Shown here piece after piece: positions 47,991-55,592 of a DNA stretch of 64,000 bases (its first letter is position 1; each line of letters starts with the position of its first letter). Below the pieces are notes generated by a model, which had not been told where the DNA came from, did not search any database, and saw nothing but the letters and a program-made list of their open reading frames with translations. This stretch comes from Myxococcales bacterium (GTDB taxonomy: Bacteria; Myxococcota_A; Polyangia; Polyangiales; Ga0077539), in the NCBI GenBank assembly GCA_016792845.1, contig JAEUKH010000028.1:372001-436000 (forward strand), written 5' to 3'. A program made the translations under genes and the position numbers.

Positions 47991-50630
47991 ATGCTTCTTC
48001 GACGTTCGCTTTTGTGGCTCTCGCTCGGTCTGTGTGCGCTGTCAGGGGGGTGCTCGTCGGCGACGCCGCCGGCGGCCCGAGACGCGGGCGTCGACGTGGT
48101 CGCGGTCGACACGGGCCCCAGCGCCGACCTGCCCTCGGGCGATGCGGAGGCTGGAGCTCCTGGGTGTTCGCGGGTCTCGGGGCGCCCTTCGGGCTTCGCT
48201 TGGCCGACCTTCGCGGGCCCGAGCGCAGCGATCACGGTGCACCGTGATGGGCTCGGCATCCCGCATGTGTACGCGGCCAACGACGACGACGCGCTCTACG
48301 GCTCGGGGTACATGCAAGCGGTCGATCGGCTCTTTCAGATGGAGCTCCTTCGACGCTCGGCGCAGGGCACCCTGGCCGAGGTGTTGGGCCCCGACAAGCT
48401 TCGGCAAGATCAGCTCGTGCGGCTCGTCAACCTGCCCCACTGGGCGCGCTTGAGCACCGACAGGCTTCGCACCGAGAGCCCGACGCTCTTTCGTCAGGTC
48501 GTCGCGTGGACGGCCGGGGTCAACCGGCGCATCGCCGAGATTCGCAGCGGCGCGGCGCCCCTGCCGCCCGGATTTCGGCGCACCGAGTTCGACTTTCTCC
48601 CGACGGCGTGGTCGCCCGATGACCCCATCGCCGTCGCGCGGCTCGTGCTGTTTCAGAACGCCAATCAGCTCGAATACGACGTGCTCGCGAGCATCGTGAC
48701 GCGGTATGTGCCGACGGCGCGGGGCATTCCTCTCTTTCAATCGCTCACCGACGCGTTCGTGCTGCCGCCCGAAGACCGCCCGCGCACGGCGACGCCGACG
48801 CCGCTCGTGTGGCCCGAGCAGAAGCCTTGGCCGCTGCCCGACGATGTGGGCCCGCGCTTCGAGCGCTTCTCGGCCCAGATGGCGCCCTTTCGCTCGGGCG
48901 GCAGTAACAATTGGGCCGTGGCAGGGCGGCACACCTTCAACGGCCGACCGCTCATCGCGGGTGACCCGCACCAGCCGCTCCAGAACCCGTCGGTGCTCTG
49001 GGCCCAACACGTCAACAGCGCCGACCGCGGGGGCACCCTCGACGTGATCGGCTTCTCGTTCGTGGGCACGCCGCTCGTTCAGCTCGGCCACAACCGCACC
49101 GTCGCGTGGACGGCCACCACCACCTACCCCGACATGATGGACCTCTTCGACGTCGAGTTCGAAGGCGGCGCGATCCAGCTGAGCGGGCGCAGCTACCCGG
49201 TAGAGCGCTGCGTCGAGCGCATCGCCGTGCGCGGGCGCGACCCGGTCGATTTCAACATCGACGACGTGCCCGGTCGCGGCGTGCTCTTGCCCAATGACTT
49301 CACCCCGGTGCCCGTCGCGGGCCCGGGCAACCGCTTAATGTTCACCTGGAGCGGGATGACCGCCACCAACGAGGCGCGGGTCTTCGACAACTTCAACCGC
49401 GCCCGCGACGTCGACGCCTTCGAGCGCGCCGTCGACCAGATGGAGACCGGGGCCTTCAACTTCATCGTCGCCGACAGCCGCGACATCGCGTACCGCGTCC
49501 ACGTCACGATGCCCGATCGCGGCGACCCGCGGGCGATGCCGCCTGCGTTCATGGCCCGCGACGGCAACGACCCGCGCGCGGCCTGGGGCGCCGAGATGCT
49601 CGCGGTGAACCGCTTCCCGAGGAGCCGAAACCCGCCGAGGGGGTACCTCGCCTCGGCCAACAATGACCCCTTCGGCTTCACCCAGAACGGCGAGCTCTCC
49701 GACGACCCTTGGTACTACGGCGTGTGGTTCGACCCGGGCACCCGCGGCGCGCGCATCGAGGCTGAGCTCGGTCGCCTCATTCGCAGCGGCCCGGTCACGG
49801 TGTCACAGATGCAGGGGCTCCAGCTCGACACCCACAACGAGCTCGCCGACGCGCTCTTGCCCGTGCTGCAGGGCGCCATCGCGCGCCTCGCCGAAGACCC
49901 GGCGCTCACGAGCTTCCGCGGCGACGCGCGGCTGCCGACCCTGGCCACGCTGCTCGGCGAGTGGGATCGCACCATGTCGCGGGAGTCGCCCGGCGCGGTG
50001 GTGTACGAGGCGTGGCAGAACTTCTACGCGCGGCTCGTGCTCGCCGACGACCTCGGCATCGTCTACGACCCAGTGGCCGAAGCCGAGCCCATCTACGTGA
50101 TGAAGCTGCTCGTCCAGACCGTGACCGGGCGCTACCCCAATGCCGCGCAGTTTGTGCAGGGCGGCCGCGAGGCCCTCGCGCTCCGCGCCCTCGGGCAGAC
50201 CGCCGACTGGCTCGTGACGCGCTTCGGCGACATCGACCCGGTGCGCTACCGCTGGGATCGCTTCCACCGCACGCGCTTCGCGCCGAGCTTCTCACCCCCG
50301 GGGCCCTTCGCCGCCGAGCCGGTCAGCACCGCCGGGAGCGTGGGCACCGTCAACGTCTCGCAGGCGCTCTTCTTTGAGCGCAGCATGCCGCGCGAGTTCC
50401 ACGAGTCGCGCAGCGGCGCGGTGTATCGCATGGTCACCAGCTTCGACGCCGAAGGGCGCCCGAGCGCGGTGGTCAATTTCGCCCGCGGAAACTCCGGCGA
50501 CCCCACCTCGCCGCTCTGGGCCAACACCCTGCCCGATTGGGTCGACGGCACCTACCGCACCATGCCCTTCAGCCTCGCCGAGGTGATGGCCGCCTCGCGT
50601 GAGACATTGACGATTCGTCAAACTCCGTGA
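47991..50630 (+). CDS. penicillin-acylase-family N-terminal-nucleophile hydrolase, lipoprotein
   Basis: 879 residues. Lipobox LSGGC, Asp-rich linker, alpha-chain region (GLGIPHVYAANDDDALYGSG, then YMQAVDRLFQMEL), and the self-cleavage site FRSGGSNNWAVAG, where Ser 305 becomes the N-terminal nucleophile of the beta chain. LIAGDPHQPLQNPSVLW and NRTVAWTATTTYPDM follow. It should cleave an amide bond on the outside of the cell; members include penicillin, cephalosporin and acyl-homoserine-lactone acylases and aculeacin acylase. Which substrate applies cannot be seen. Surface anchoring as a lipoprotein is uncommon for the family. Its stop overlaps a possible GTG start of rnc. Confidence 0.85.
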   Translation: MLLRRSLLWLSLGLCALSGGCSSATPPAARDAGVDVVAVDTGPSADLPSGDAEAGAPGCSRVSGRPSGFAWPTFAGPSAAITVHRDGLGIPHVYAANDDDALYGSGYMQAVDRLFQMELLRRSAQGTLAEVLGPDKLRQDQLVRLVNLPHWARLSTDRLRTESPTLFRQVVAWTAGVNRRIAEIRSGAAPLPPGFRRTEFDFLPTAWSPDDPIAVARLVLFQNANQLEYDVLASIVTRYVPTARGIPLFQSLTDAFVLPPEDRPRTATPTPLVWPEQKPWPLPDDVGPRFERFSAQMAPFRSGGSNNWAVAGRHTFNGRPLIAGDPHQPLQNPSVLWAQHVNSADRGGTLDVIGFSFVGTPLVQLGHNRTVAWTATTTYPDMMDLFDVEFEGGAIQLSGRSYPVERCVERIAVRGRDPVDFNIDDVPGRGVLLPNDFTPVPVAGPGNRLMFTWSGMTATNEARVFDNFNRARDVDAFERAVDQMETGAFNFIVADSRDIAYRVHVTMPDRGDPRAMPPAFMARDGNDPRAAWGAEMLAVNRFPRSRNPPRGYLASANNDPFGFTQNGELSDDPWYYGVWFDPGTRGARIEAELGRLIRSGPVTVSQMQGLQLDTHNELADALLPVLQGAIARLAEDPALTSFRGDARLPTLATLLGEWDRTMSRESPGAVVYEAWQNFYARLVLADDLGIVYDPVAEAEPIYVMKLLVQTVTGRYPNAAQFVQGGREALALRALGQTADWLVTRFGDIDPVRYRWDRFHRTRFAPSFSPPGPFAAEPVSTAGSVGTVNVSQALFFERSMPREFHESRSGAVYRMVTSFDAEGRPSAVVNFARGNSGDPTSPLWANTLPDWVDGTYRTMPFSLAEVMAASRETLTIRQTP
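50607..50621. repeat. palindrome TTGAC-N5-GTCAA just before rnc
   Basis: TTGACGATTCGTCAA: 7-bp arms around a single T, at the last codons of the acylase gene and 30-44 nt before the rnc start. Same family as 51111 and 51400. Confidence 0.65.
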
Positions 50631-50650
50631 CATGCACCGCGCCCCGCGCG

Positions 50651-51403
50651 ATGGATGCCAAGCTCGAAGCGTTGATTGCCTCTCTCGGTCACTCTTTCCG
50701 TGACCCGCAGCTCGTCGAGGTCGCTCTCACCCACCGCTCGGGCGCCTTCGAGTCGAAGCACAATCGCCGGAGTCGGCACCTCGCCCACAACGAGCGGCTC
50801 GAATTTCTCGGCGACGCCGTGCTGGCGCTGACCGTGGCCGAACTGCTGTTTCTGCGCTTCCCCGAGGCGCCCGAGGGCGAGCTGACCCGGCTGCGCGCGG
50901 CGCTGGTCAACGAAGCGACCCTCGCCGCCGTCGCGACCCGTCTCGGGGTCGGGCCCGCCCTCCGCCTCGGCCGCGGCGAAGACCGCTCCGGGGGGCGGCT
51001 GAAGCCCTCGCTCCTCGCCGACGCGCTCGAGGCCCTCTTCGCCGCCGTGTACCTCGACGCCGGCGTCGAGGCCGCCAAGACGGTCATCGTCAGGCTCCTC
51101 GGTCCCGTTGTTGACACGCTGTCAATTTCTTCGATCCCGAGCCTCGACGCCAAGACCCGCGCCCAAGAGATCGTGCAGGCCCGGTTCAACCTCACGCCCA
51201 CCTACGAGGTCGTCGGTTTCGTCGGGCCCGACCACGACCGGGTCTGGAGCGTCACCATGATCGTCGGCGAAACCAAGCTCGCCGAGGGCAGGGGGCGCAC
51301 CAAGAAGGCCGCCGAGCAAGACGCCGCCCGGAGCGGCATGACCCGACTCGAAGCGGGCTGGGCTCCCAACACCCAAGAGCCCGGGCGCACGTCAGAAGTT
51401 TGA
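50651..51403 (+). CDS. rnc: ribonuclease III
   Basis: 250 residues from ATG 50651; a GTG at 50627 overlapping the acylase stop (GTGA) would add eight residues and is possible. Catalytic domain: NERLEFLGDAVL (signature with catalytic Glu/Asp), and SLLADALEALFAAVYLDAG (second acidic pair). dsRNA-binding domain at the C-terminus (DAKTRAQEIVQARFNLTPTY, then GRGRTKKAAEQDAARSGM). Processes rRNA and dsRNA. It carries one TTGAC-N5-GTCAA palindrome in its body and one on its stop codon. Confidence 0.93.
   Translation: MDAKLEALIASLGHSFRDPQLVEVALTHRSGAFESKHNRRSRHLAHNERLEFLGDAVLALTVAELLFLRFPEAPEGELTRLRAALVNEATLAAVATRLGVGPALRLGRGEDRSGGRLKPSLLADALEALFAAVYLDAGVEAAKTVIVRLLGPVVDTLSISSIPSLDAKTRAQEIVQARFNLTPTYEVVGFVGPDHDRVWSVTMIVGETKLAEGRGRTKKAAEQDAARSGMTRLEAGWAPNTQEPGRTSEV
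51111..51125. repeat. palindrome TTGAC-N5-GTCAA inside rnc
   Basis: TTGACACGCTGTCAA (6-bp arms TTGACA/TGTCAA with a CGC centre). Built from rare codons (gtt, tca, att) in a gene otherwise ending in G/C. The family in one orientation reads roughly TTTGACACNCYGTCAA: sites 7148, 51111, 51400 (minus strand) and, with one mismatch, 5700. Confidence 0.7.
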
Positions 51404-51414
51404 CGCGGTGTCAA
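51400..51414. repeat. palindrome TTGAC-N5-GTCAA on the rnc stop codon
   Basis: TTGACGCGGTGTCAA; arms extend to TTTGAC/GTCAAA. The TGA of rnc is inside the left arm. It could also act on dut, whose start is 25 nt downstream. Confidence 0.65.
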
Positions 51415-51438
51415 ATCGCGGGCATCGCTGGGCCCGTG

Positions 51439-51888
51439 ATGGAGACGCCGCGGTTGAGGGTGAAGGTGCTCGAACACGCTGAGGGCCTCGGGCTCCCGTC
51501 GTACGCCTCGGGAGGGGCCGCGGGGCTCGACCTCGTGGCGGCGGTCGCGGCGACGGTGGTTCTGGCGCCGGGGGCGCGGTGCGCGGTGCCGACGGGGCTC
51601 GTCTTGGGCTTGCCGCCTGGCCACGAGGGGCAGGTGCGGGCGCGCTCAGGCAGGGCGCTCCGCGAGGGGCTCGCGGTGCTGAACGGGCCGGGCACCATCG
51701 ACGAAGACTACCGCGGAGAGCTCCAGGTCTTGCTGGTCAATCTCGGCCAGGCGCCTATCGCGATCGCCCGCGGCGAGCGCATCGCGCAGCTGGTGATCGC
51801 GCCGGTGGTGCGGGTCGCGGTCGAGGCGGTCGCCGCGCTCGACGACACCCCGCGTGGGGCCCAGGGCTTCGGTTCGACGGGCCGCTGA
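51439..51888 (+). CDS. dut: dUTP diphosphatase
   Basis: 149 residues from ATG 51439 (GTG directly upstream is an alternative). All five dUTPase motifs are seen: GAAGLDL (1), RARSGRAL (2), GTIDEDYRGE (3), RIAQLVIAP (4) and RGAQGFGSTGR (5). Hydrolyses dUTP to dUMP as a trimer, keeping uracil out of DNA. It is 35 nt after rnc and probably co-transcribed. Confidence 0.95.
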   Translation: METPRLRVKVLEHAEGLGLPSYASGGAAGLDLVAAVAATVVLAPGARCAVPTGLVLGLPPGHEGQVRARSGRALREGLAVLNGPGTIDEDYRGELQVLLVNLGQAPIAIARGERIAQLVIAPVVRVAVEAVAALDDTPRGAQGFGSTGR

Positions 51889-51932
51889 GCCGTGCTGACG
51901 CTGCGCTGAAGTGGCCGAAAGGGCGCGAAGGC

Positions 51933-54059
51933 GTGATACGCTCGGCCATCGCTGTGGTTGCCCCGGTGAACGTCTGCCCCTACTGCCGCTCGCGCCTCGA
52001 CCCCGGGGCCACCCGCTGTGGTGTGTGCAAGGCCACGGTGGCGCCCGGCGCGGGCCCGCTCTCGGGGCTCCCGCAGCGGCCCGTCGCGCCTGCGCCCGCG
52101 GTGGCGGCTCAGGTGACCCGCGACGTGGGGCCGAGCGCGGCGGCGCGCGGGGTTCGCCCGGGCTCGGTGCCAGCCCCTCCGCCTCAGGGGGCCGCGGGTC
52201 GGCTCTCGTTCGCGCCGCCGCCGTCGCAAGCGCGCGTCCCGGCTCCGCCGCCGGTGACCTCGCGGCCGCCGCCGCCTCCTGCGCCGCCTCCGCCGCCGCG
52301 ATCGCCCTCGAAGGCGCCGAGCCCTCCGCTGGCGGGTCTCCGCGCCTCGGGGCCGATCAGCGCGCCGTCGCCCGTTCTTCGCGTCATCGACGACGAAGAG
52401 GGCGTGACCGAGAACAGCATCACCAACCCGCGCCTCGTGCTCGCCGTCGGCGACCGCATCAAAGACCGCTACCGGCTTCTCGAATCGCGCGGCGACGCGG
52501 CCTCGGGGGCGGTCTTCCGCGCGGTCGACGAGTCGAACGGGGCTGAGGTGCTGGTCACCTTCGTCTCGAACCAGCTGCTCTTGAACGACGGCGAGCGTCG
52601 CGACTTCTTTCAGAAGGTCGAGATGTTCACTGGGCGCACCCTCGCGGGCTGCGTGATGCCCATCGATTGCGCCATCGGCCCGGGCTTCGTCGCCTTGGTT
52701 CACCCGCGCATCGACGGGGTGTCGCTGCGGGCGGTGCTCGACGCGCGAAAGGCCCAACGGCAACCGCTGAACCTCGAAGAGTCGCTCCGCGTCATGCAGG
52801 CCCTCGTGAGCGCGCTCCAGGCGATGCACACGGCCACCCCGCACGGCATGCTGCGCCCCGAGAACGTGCTCGTTACCGCGCGGGGGCTCCTCTTGGCCGA
52901 CGGCATCGTCGCCGTCAGCGTGGCCCCAGATCGGCTCTACGAGCGTCTCAAGCAGACCCGGGTCGAGGCCCTCTCGTACGCGGCCCCGGAGCTCTCTCAG
53001 GGCCGCCGCCCGACCGCGAGCGCCGACCTCTACGCGCTCGGCGCCATCGCGGTCGAGCTCTTGGGTGGCGCCCCGCCTGATCGCGGGCCGAACCTGGTGG
53101 TGATCCCGGGCGATGTGCGTCGTTCGGTGTCGGTGCTCCTCGACCGCGAGCCGGGCCGTCGGCCTTCGGGGGTTCGGCTCCTTCTCGACGCGCTCGTGGG
53201 GGCCGCCGGGCTCACCGCGCGCCCGCCCGACGCGCCGTTGCCGGTGCCGCAATCGGTGGCCGTCGCCTTCGATGCGGTGGTCGGCCCGCGGCCTACGCAT
53301 CGCCCCTCAGAGCCGCCCGACGACGCGGGGGTCACCACCCTCGAACCGCAGGAGCGCCCCGCGGCCTTGCGCGACGCGGCCCGGGCCTTCGCCGAAGCCC
53401 ACGCGCCGCCTCTCGACGACCAGGCGACCCGCGCCCGGGCGAGCTCGCCCTACCTCTCTGAGCCCGACGAGGTTGGGGTGCGCACCAACCCCGCTGTGCC
53501 CGCGGTGATCGCCTCGGTCGCGATGCAGAGCGCGCCGCCGCCTGCGGGGCCTCCGCCGAACCCTGGCGGCCGTTTGAGCAGCGCCACGGCGTCGCTGCCG
53601 CTCTTGGGCCGCTCGGGCCCCGTGCACTCGGGCCCTCCGGCCGCGATGGCGGTGAAATCGGGCCCGCCGCCGGGGGCCCCGCAGAGTTCAGGGCCTCCGC
53701 CCGCGATGCCGATCCGTTCAGGCCCTCCTGACCCGGGCGCGGCCTTCCAGGCGATGCAGGTGCCTGCGCGTTTTGCGCGCTCTCAGGCGCCGACGCTGAA
53801 GACGCCGCCGGTCTCGAACGCGGGCCCCGCGGGGGTGCCCCAAGCCATCGCCCCGCGGCCGAGCCAGCCGCCGGTGGCCATTGCGCCCCGCCCGAGCGTC
53901 GCGCCGCAGGCGAGGGCTCCGCTGCCCTCGGTGGCCCCCGAGGAGCTCGACGACGGCATCGACCCGACGCTCCTGCGCGCGGCCCGCGTGCTCGACGCCG
54001 AGCGCCGCAGGGCTGAGCGCCCGATGACGCTCCACGAGATCGAAGTGATCGACGACTGA
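51933..54059 (+). CDS. zinc-ribbon pseudokinase with Pro-rich tail
   Basis: 708 residues from GTG 51933 (AAAGGG 9 nt upstream); GTG 51954 or 51966 are alternatives. An N-terminal zinc ribbon (CPYC ... CGVC, Cys 15/18/29/32), a Pro/Ala linker, then a protein-kinase fold at ~165-425. Catalytic residues are gone: the VAIK Lys region reads VLVTFV, HRDxKxxN is HGMLRPEN, and DFG appears as ADG; structural YAAPELSQG is kept. The C-terminal ~250 residues are a low-complexity Pro/Gly/Ser stretch with repeated SGPP units. It is probably a signalling scaffold that binds but does not phosphorylate. Confidence 0.78.
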   Translation: MIRSAIAVVAPVNVCPYCRSRLDPGATRCGVCKATVAPGAGPLSGLPQRPVAPAPAVAAQVTRDVGPSAAARGVRPGSVPAPPPQGAAGRLSFAPPPSQARVPAPPPVTSRPPPPPAPPPPPRSPSKAPSPPLAGLRASGPISAPSPVLRVIDDEEGVTENSITNPRLVLAVGDRIKDRYRLLESRGDAASGAVFRAVDESNGAEVLVTFVSNQLLLNDGERRDFFQKVEMFTGRTLAGCVMPIDCAIGPGFVALVHPRIDGVSLRAVLDARKAQRQPLNLEESLRVMQALVSALQAMHTATPHGMLRPENVLVTARGLLLADGIVAVSVAPDRLYERLKQTRVEALSYAAPELSQGRRPTASADLYALGAIAVELLGGAPPDRGPNLVVIPGDVRRSVSVLLDREPGRRPSGVRLLLDALVGAAGLTARPPDAPLPVPQSVAVAFDAVVGPRPTHRPSEPPDDAGVTTLEPQERPAALRDAARAFAEAHAPPLDDQATRARASSPYLSEPDEVGVRTNPAVPAVIASVAMQSAPPPAGPPPNPGGRLSSATASLPLLGRSGPVHSGPPAAMAVKSGPPPGAPQSSGPPPAMPIRSGPPDPGAAFQAMQVPARFARSQAPTLKTPPVSNAGPAGVPQAIAPRPSQPPVAIAPRPSVAPQARAPLPSVAPEELDDGIDPTLLRAARVLDAERRRAERPMTLHEIEVIDD

Positions 54060-54075
54060 GGCCCCGCGGGCCCAA

Positions 54076-54116
54076 ACGACGCGGCCCGAACGGTGTTGCC
54101 GCCCGGGCCTCGTCGT
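54076..54116. terminator. hairpin between convergent pseudokinase and thioredoxin genes
   Basis: ACGACG-C-GGCCCG (54076-54088) pairs with CGGGCC-T-CGTCGT (54104-54116): 12 bp with one mismatch and a 15-nt loop. Well placed to end both transcripts; on the minus strand TTT follows the stem. Confidence 0.55.
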
Positions 54117-54136
54117 GTTGCGCCGCGTGCGGCGTC

Positions 54137-54472
54137 TCAGCTCGCGATGTGGTGCGCGAAGATCGACTCAAGCCGCGCCTTCTGCGCGAGGCCGACGTTG
54201 CGCGCGACCTCTTGGCCGTTCTTCACGAGGATCACCGTGGGCACGCCGCGGATGTTGAAGCGCGTGGGCGTCACGGGCGAGTCGTCGATGTCGAGCTTCA
54301 CGACCTTGAGCCGGCCGCCGTACTCGTTCGCGATCTGGTCGATGATGGGCGCGAGGGCTTTGCAGGGGCCGCACCAGGTCGCCGTAAAGTCGACGAGGAC
54401 GGGCACGTCGCTCTTGACCACTTCTTGCTCCCAGCTGCCATCTGACACGTACTTCACAAGTTCACTGGCCAT
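54137..54472 (-). CDS. trxA: thioredoxin
   Basis: 111 residues, standard length. Active site WCGPCK, PVLVDFTATW before it, the cis-Pro loop RGVPTVILVKNG and the buried Asp (LVDF) are all present. Cytoplasmic disulphide reductase. 104 nt behind the DHH-like gene. The symbol is by family resemblance; the genome may have other thioredoxins. Confidence 0.92.
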   Translation of the reverse strand: MASELVKYVSDGSWEQEVVKSDVPVLVDFTATWCGPCKALAPIIDQIANEYGGRLKVVKLDIDDSPVTPTRFNIRGVPTVILVKNGQEVARNVGLAQKARLESIFAHHIAS

Positions 54473-54576
54473 GGTTCTCGACCTCGATCCGAAGGGGCGC
54501 CCCGGGGTGCTCACGCGGCGACACACCATGCGCGCCAAAGGCCCCGTCGAGACGCTCAAATTGTGTGCGAATTCGC

Positions 54577-55518
54577 TTACGCGGCAGGCAGCTTGGGGCC
54601 GCGTTGGGAGTGTGTCAATCCGTTGCTGCGCTCGTCGCAGGGGCAGCTCAGCACCACCGACTCGATGATCTGAAATACCGCGTCGGGGTCGAGGTCCGAG
54701 CGCGAGCCGTCGGCGTTGCGCGGAGCTCCGCCCACCGTCGAGCCGCCGCCCCAGCCGGGCTCCCGCGCGGCGAGCGCGGCGAGGATCTTCGGCACCGGGA
54801 AGCCCTTCACGAACTCCGAGCGCTTCGCGACGGTGTACCCGTGCGAGCCGTCGCGCAGCAAGGTGTGGATCACCACCCGGTCGTGCCCCTCGGCGAAGAG
54901 CCGCGCGTGGGCACGGATGCCGAGGCTCTCGACCATGCTCCACCCGGTGCCGCTCTTGAGCACTTTGTACCGGTTGTCGATCTTGAAGTTCGACGTGTAC
55001 GCGTGCGAGGCGCCGTCGGCATAGACCGAGATGCGACGACCCACCTCGTCGAGGAGGGCGCGCAGACCCTCGTTGTCGAGCTCGAAGTACGACCCGCACG
55101 CCCGCGCCGCGGTCTCGGGCTCTGAGAGCCACTCGACCACCGTGGGCATCTCGCCCGACAGCGGGAAGGCCCCCGAGTGCGCATCGAGCAGGCCCGCCAC
55201 GCTGACCAGCCGGTTGACCAGCGGCTCGCCCGCGCGCTCGACATGCCGCAAGAGCCACACGGCCAGCGCGGTGTCGAGGTCGACATCGTTGAGGAAGATG
55301 GTCAAGCCCCGCGGCCTGAACCCGAGGGCGATGGCGTCGTGCACCTGCTCGGCCGACGAGCGCGTGGCGTGACGCACACAATCGCCGTGATGGTCGAAGC
55401 TGAAGCGCTCACGCTCGGCGTCGATGCGCGGGCCGAGCACGTACCCGTCGAGGGCGACGCTCTTGGGCGGCAGCGACTCAAAGGGCACGGTCTTGCCGCG
55501 TTCGATGACAATCTCCAT
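54577..55518 (-). CDS. DHH-like protein of unknown function
   Basis: 313 residues from ATG 55518. A motif SFDHHGDC (near residue 43-50) with LNDVDLDTALAVWLLRH and LLDAHSGAFPL looks like the metal-binding scheme of DHH phosphoesterases and related pyrophosphatases, but no complete DHHA1 domain or GGGH motif is seen. C-terminal CPCDERSN holds two close Cys. A cytoplasmic enzyme acting on a phospho-substrate is a guess. Start chosen from a strong AGGGAG five nt upstream. Same strand as the membrane protein gene upstream (74 nt). Confidence 0.5.
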   Translation of the reverse strand: MEIVIERGKTVPFESLPPKSVALDGYVLGPRIDAERERFSFDHHGDCVRHATRSSAEQVHDAIALGFRPRGLTIFLNDVDLDTALAVWLLRHVERAGEPLVNRLVSVAGLLDAHSGAFPLSGEMPTVVEWLSEPETAARACGSYFELDNEGLRALLDEVGRRISVYADGASHAYTSNFKIDNRYKVLKSGTGWSMVESLGIRAHARLFAEGHDRVVIHTLLRDGSHGYTVAKRSEFVKGFPVPKILAALAAREPGWGGGSTVGGAPRNADGSRSDLDPDAVFQIIESVVLSCPCDERSNGLTHSQRGPKLPAA

Positions 55519-55523
55519 GGCTA

Positions 55524-55529
55524 CTCCCT
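55524..55529 (-). promoter_or_regulatory. Shine-Dalgarno AGGGAG deciding the start of the DHH-like gene
   Basis: AGGGAG on the minus strand, 5 nt before ATG 55518; removes up to 26 upstream codons from the longer in-frame reading. Confidence 0.75.
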
Positions 55530-55592
55530 GACACCAGAAGCACGCCTTGGGGCGCGTCTCGGCGGAGTCATTCGGGGGCGACGGTGGCTGGC

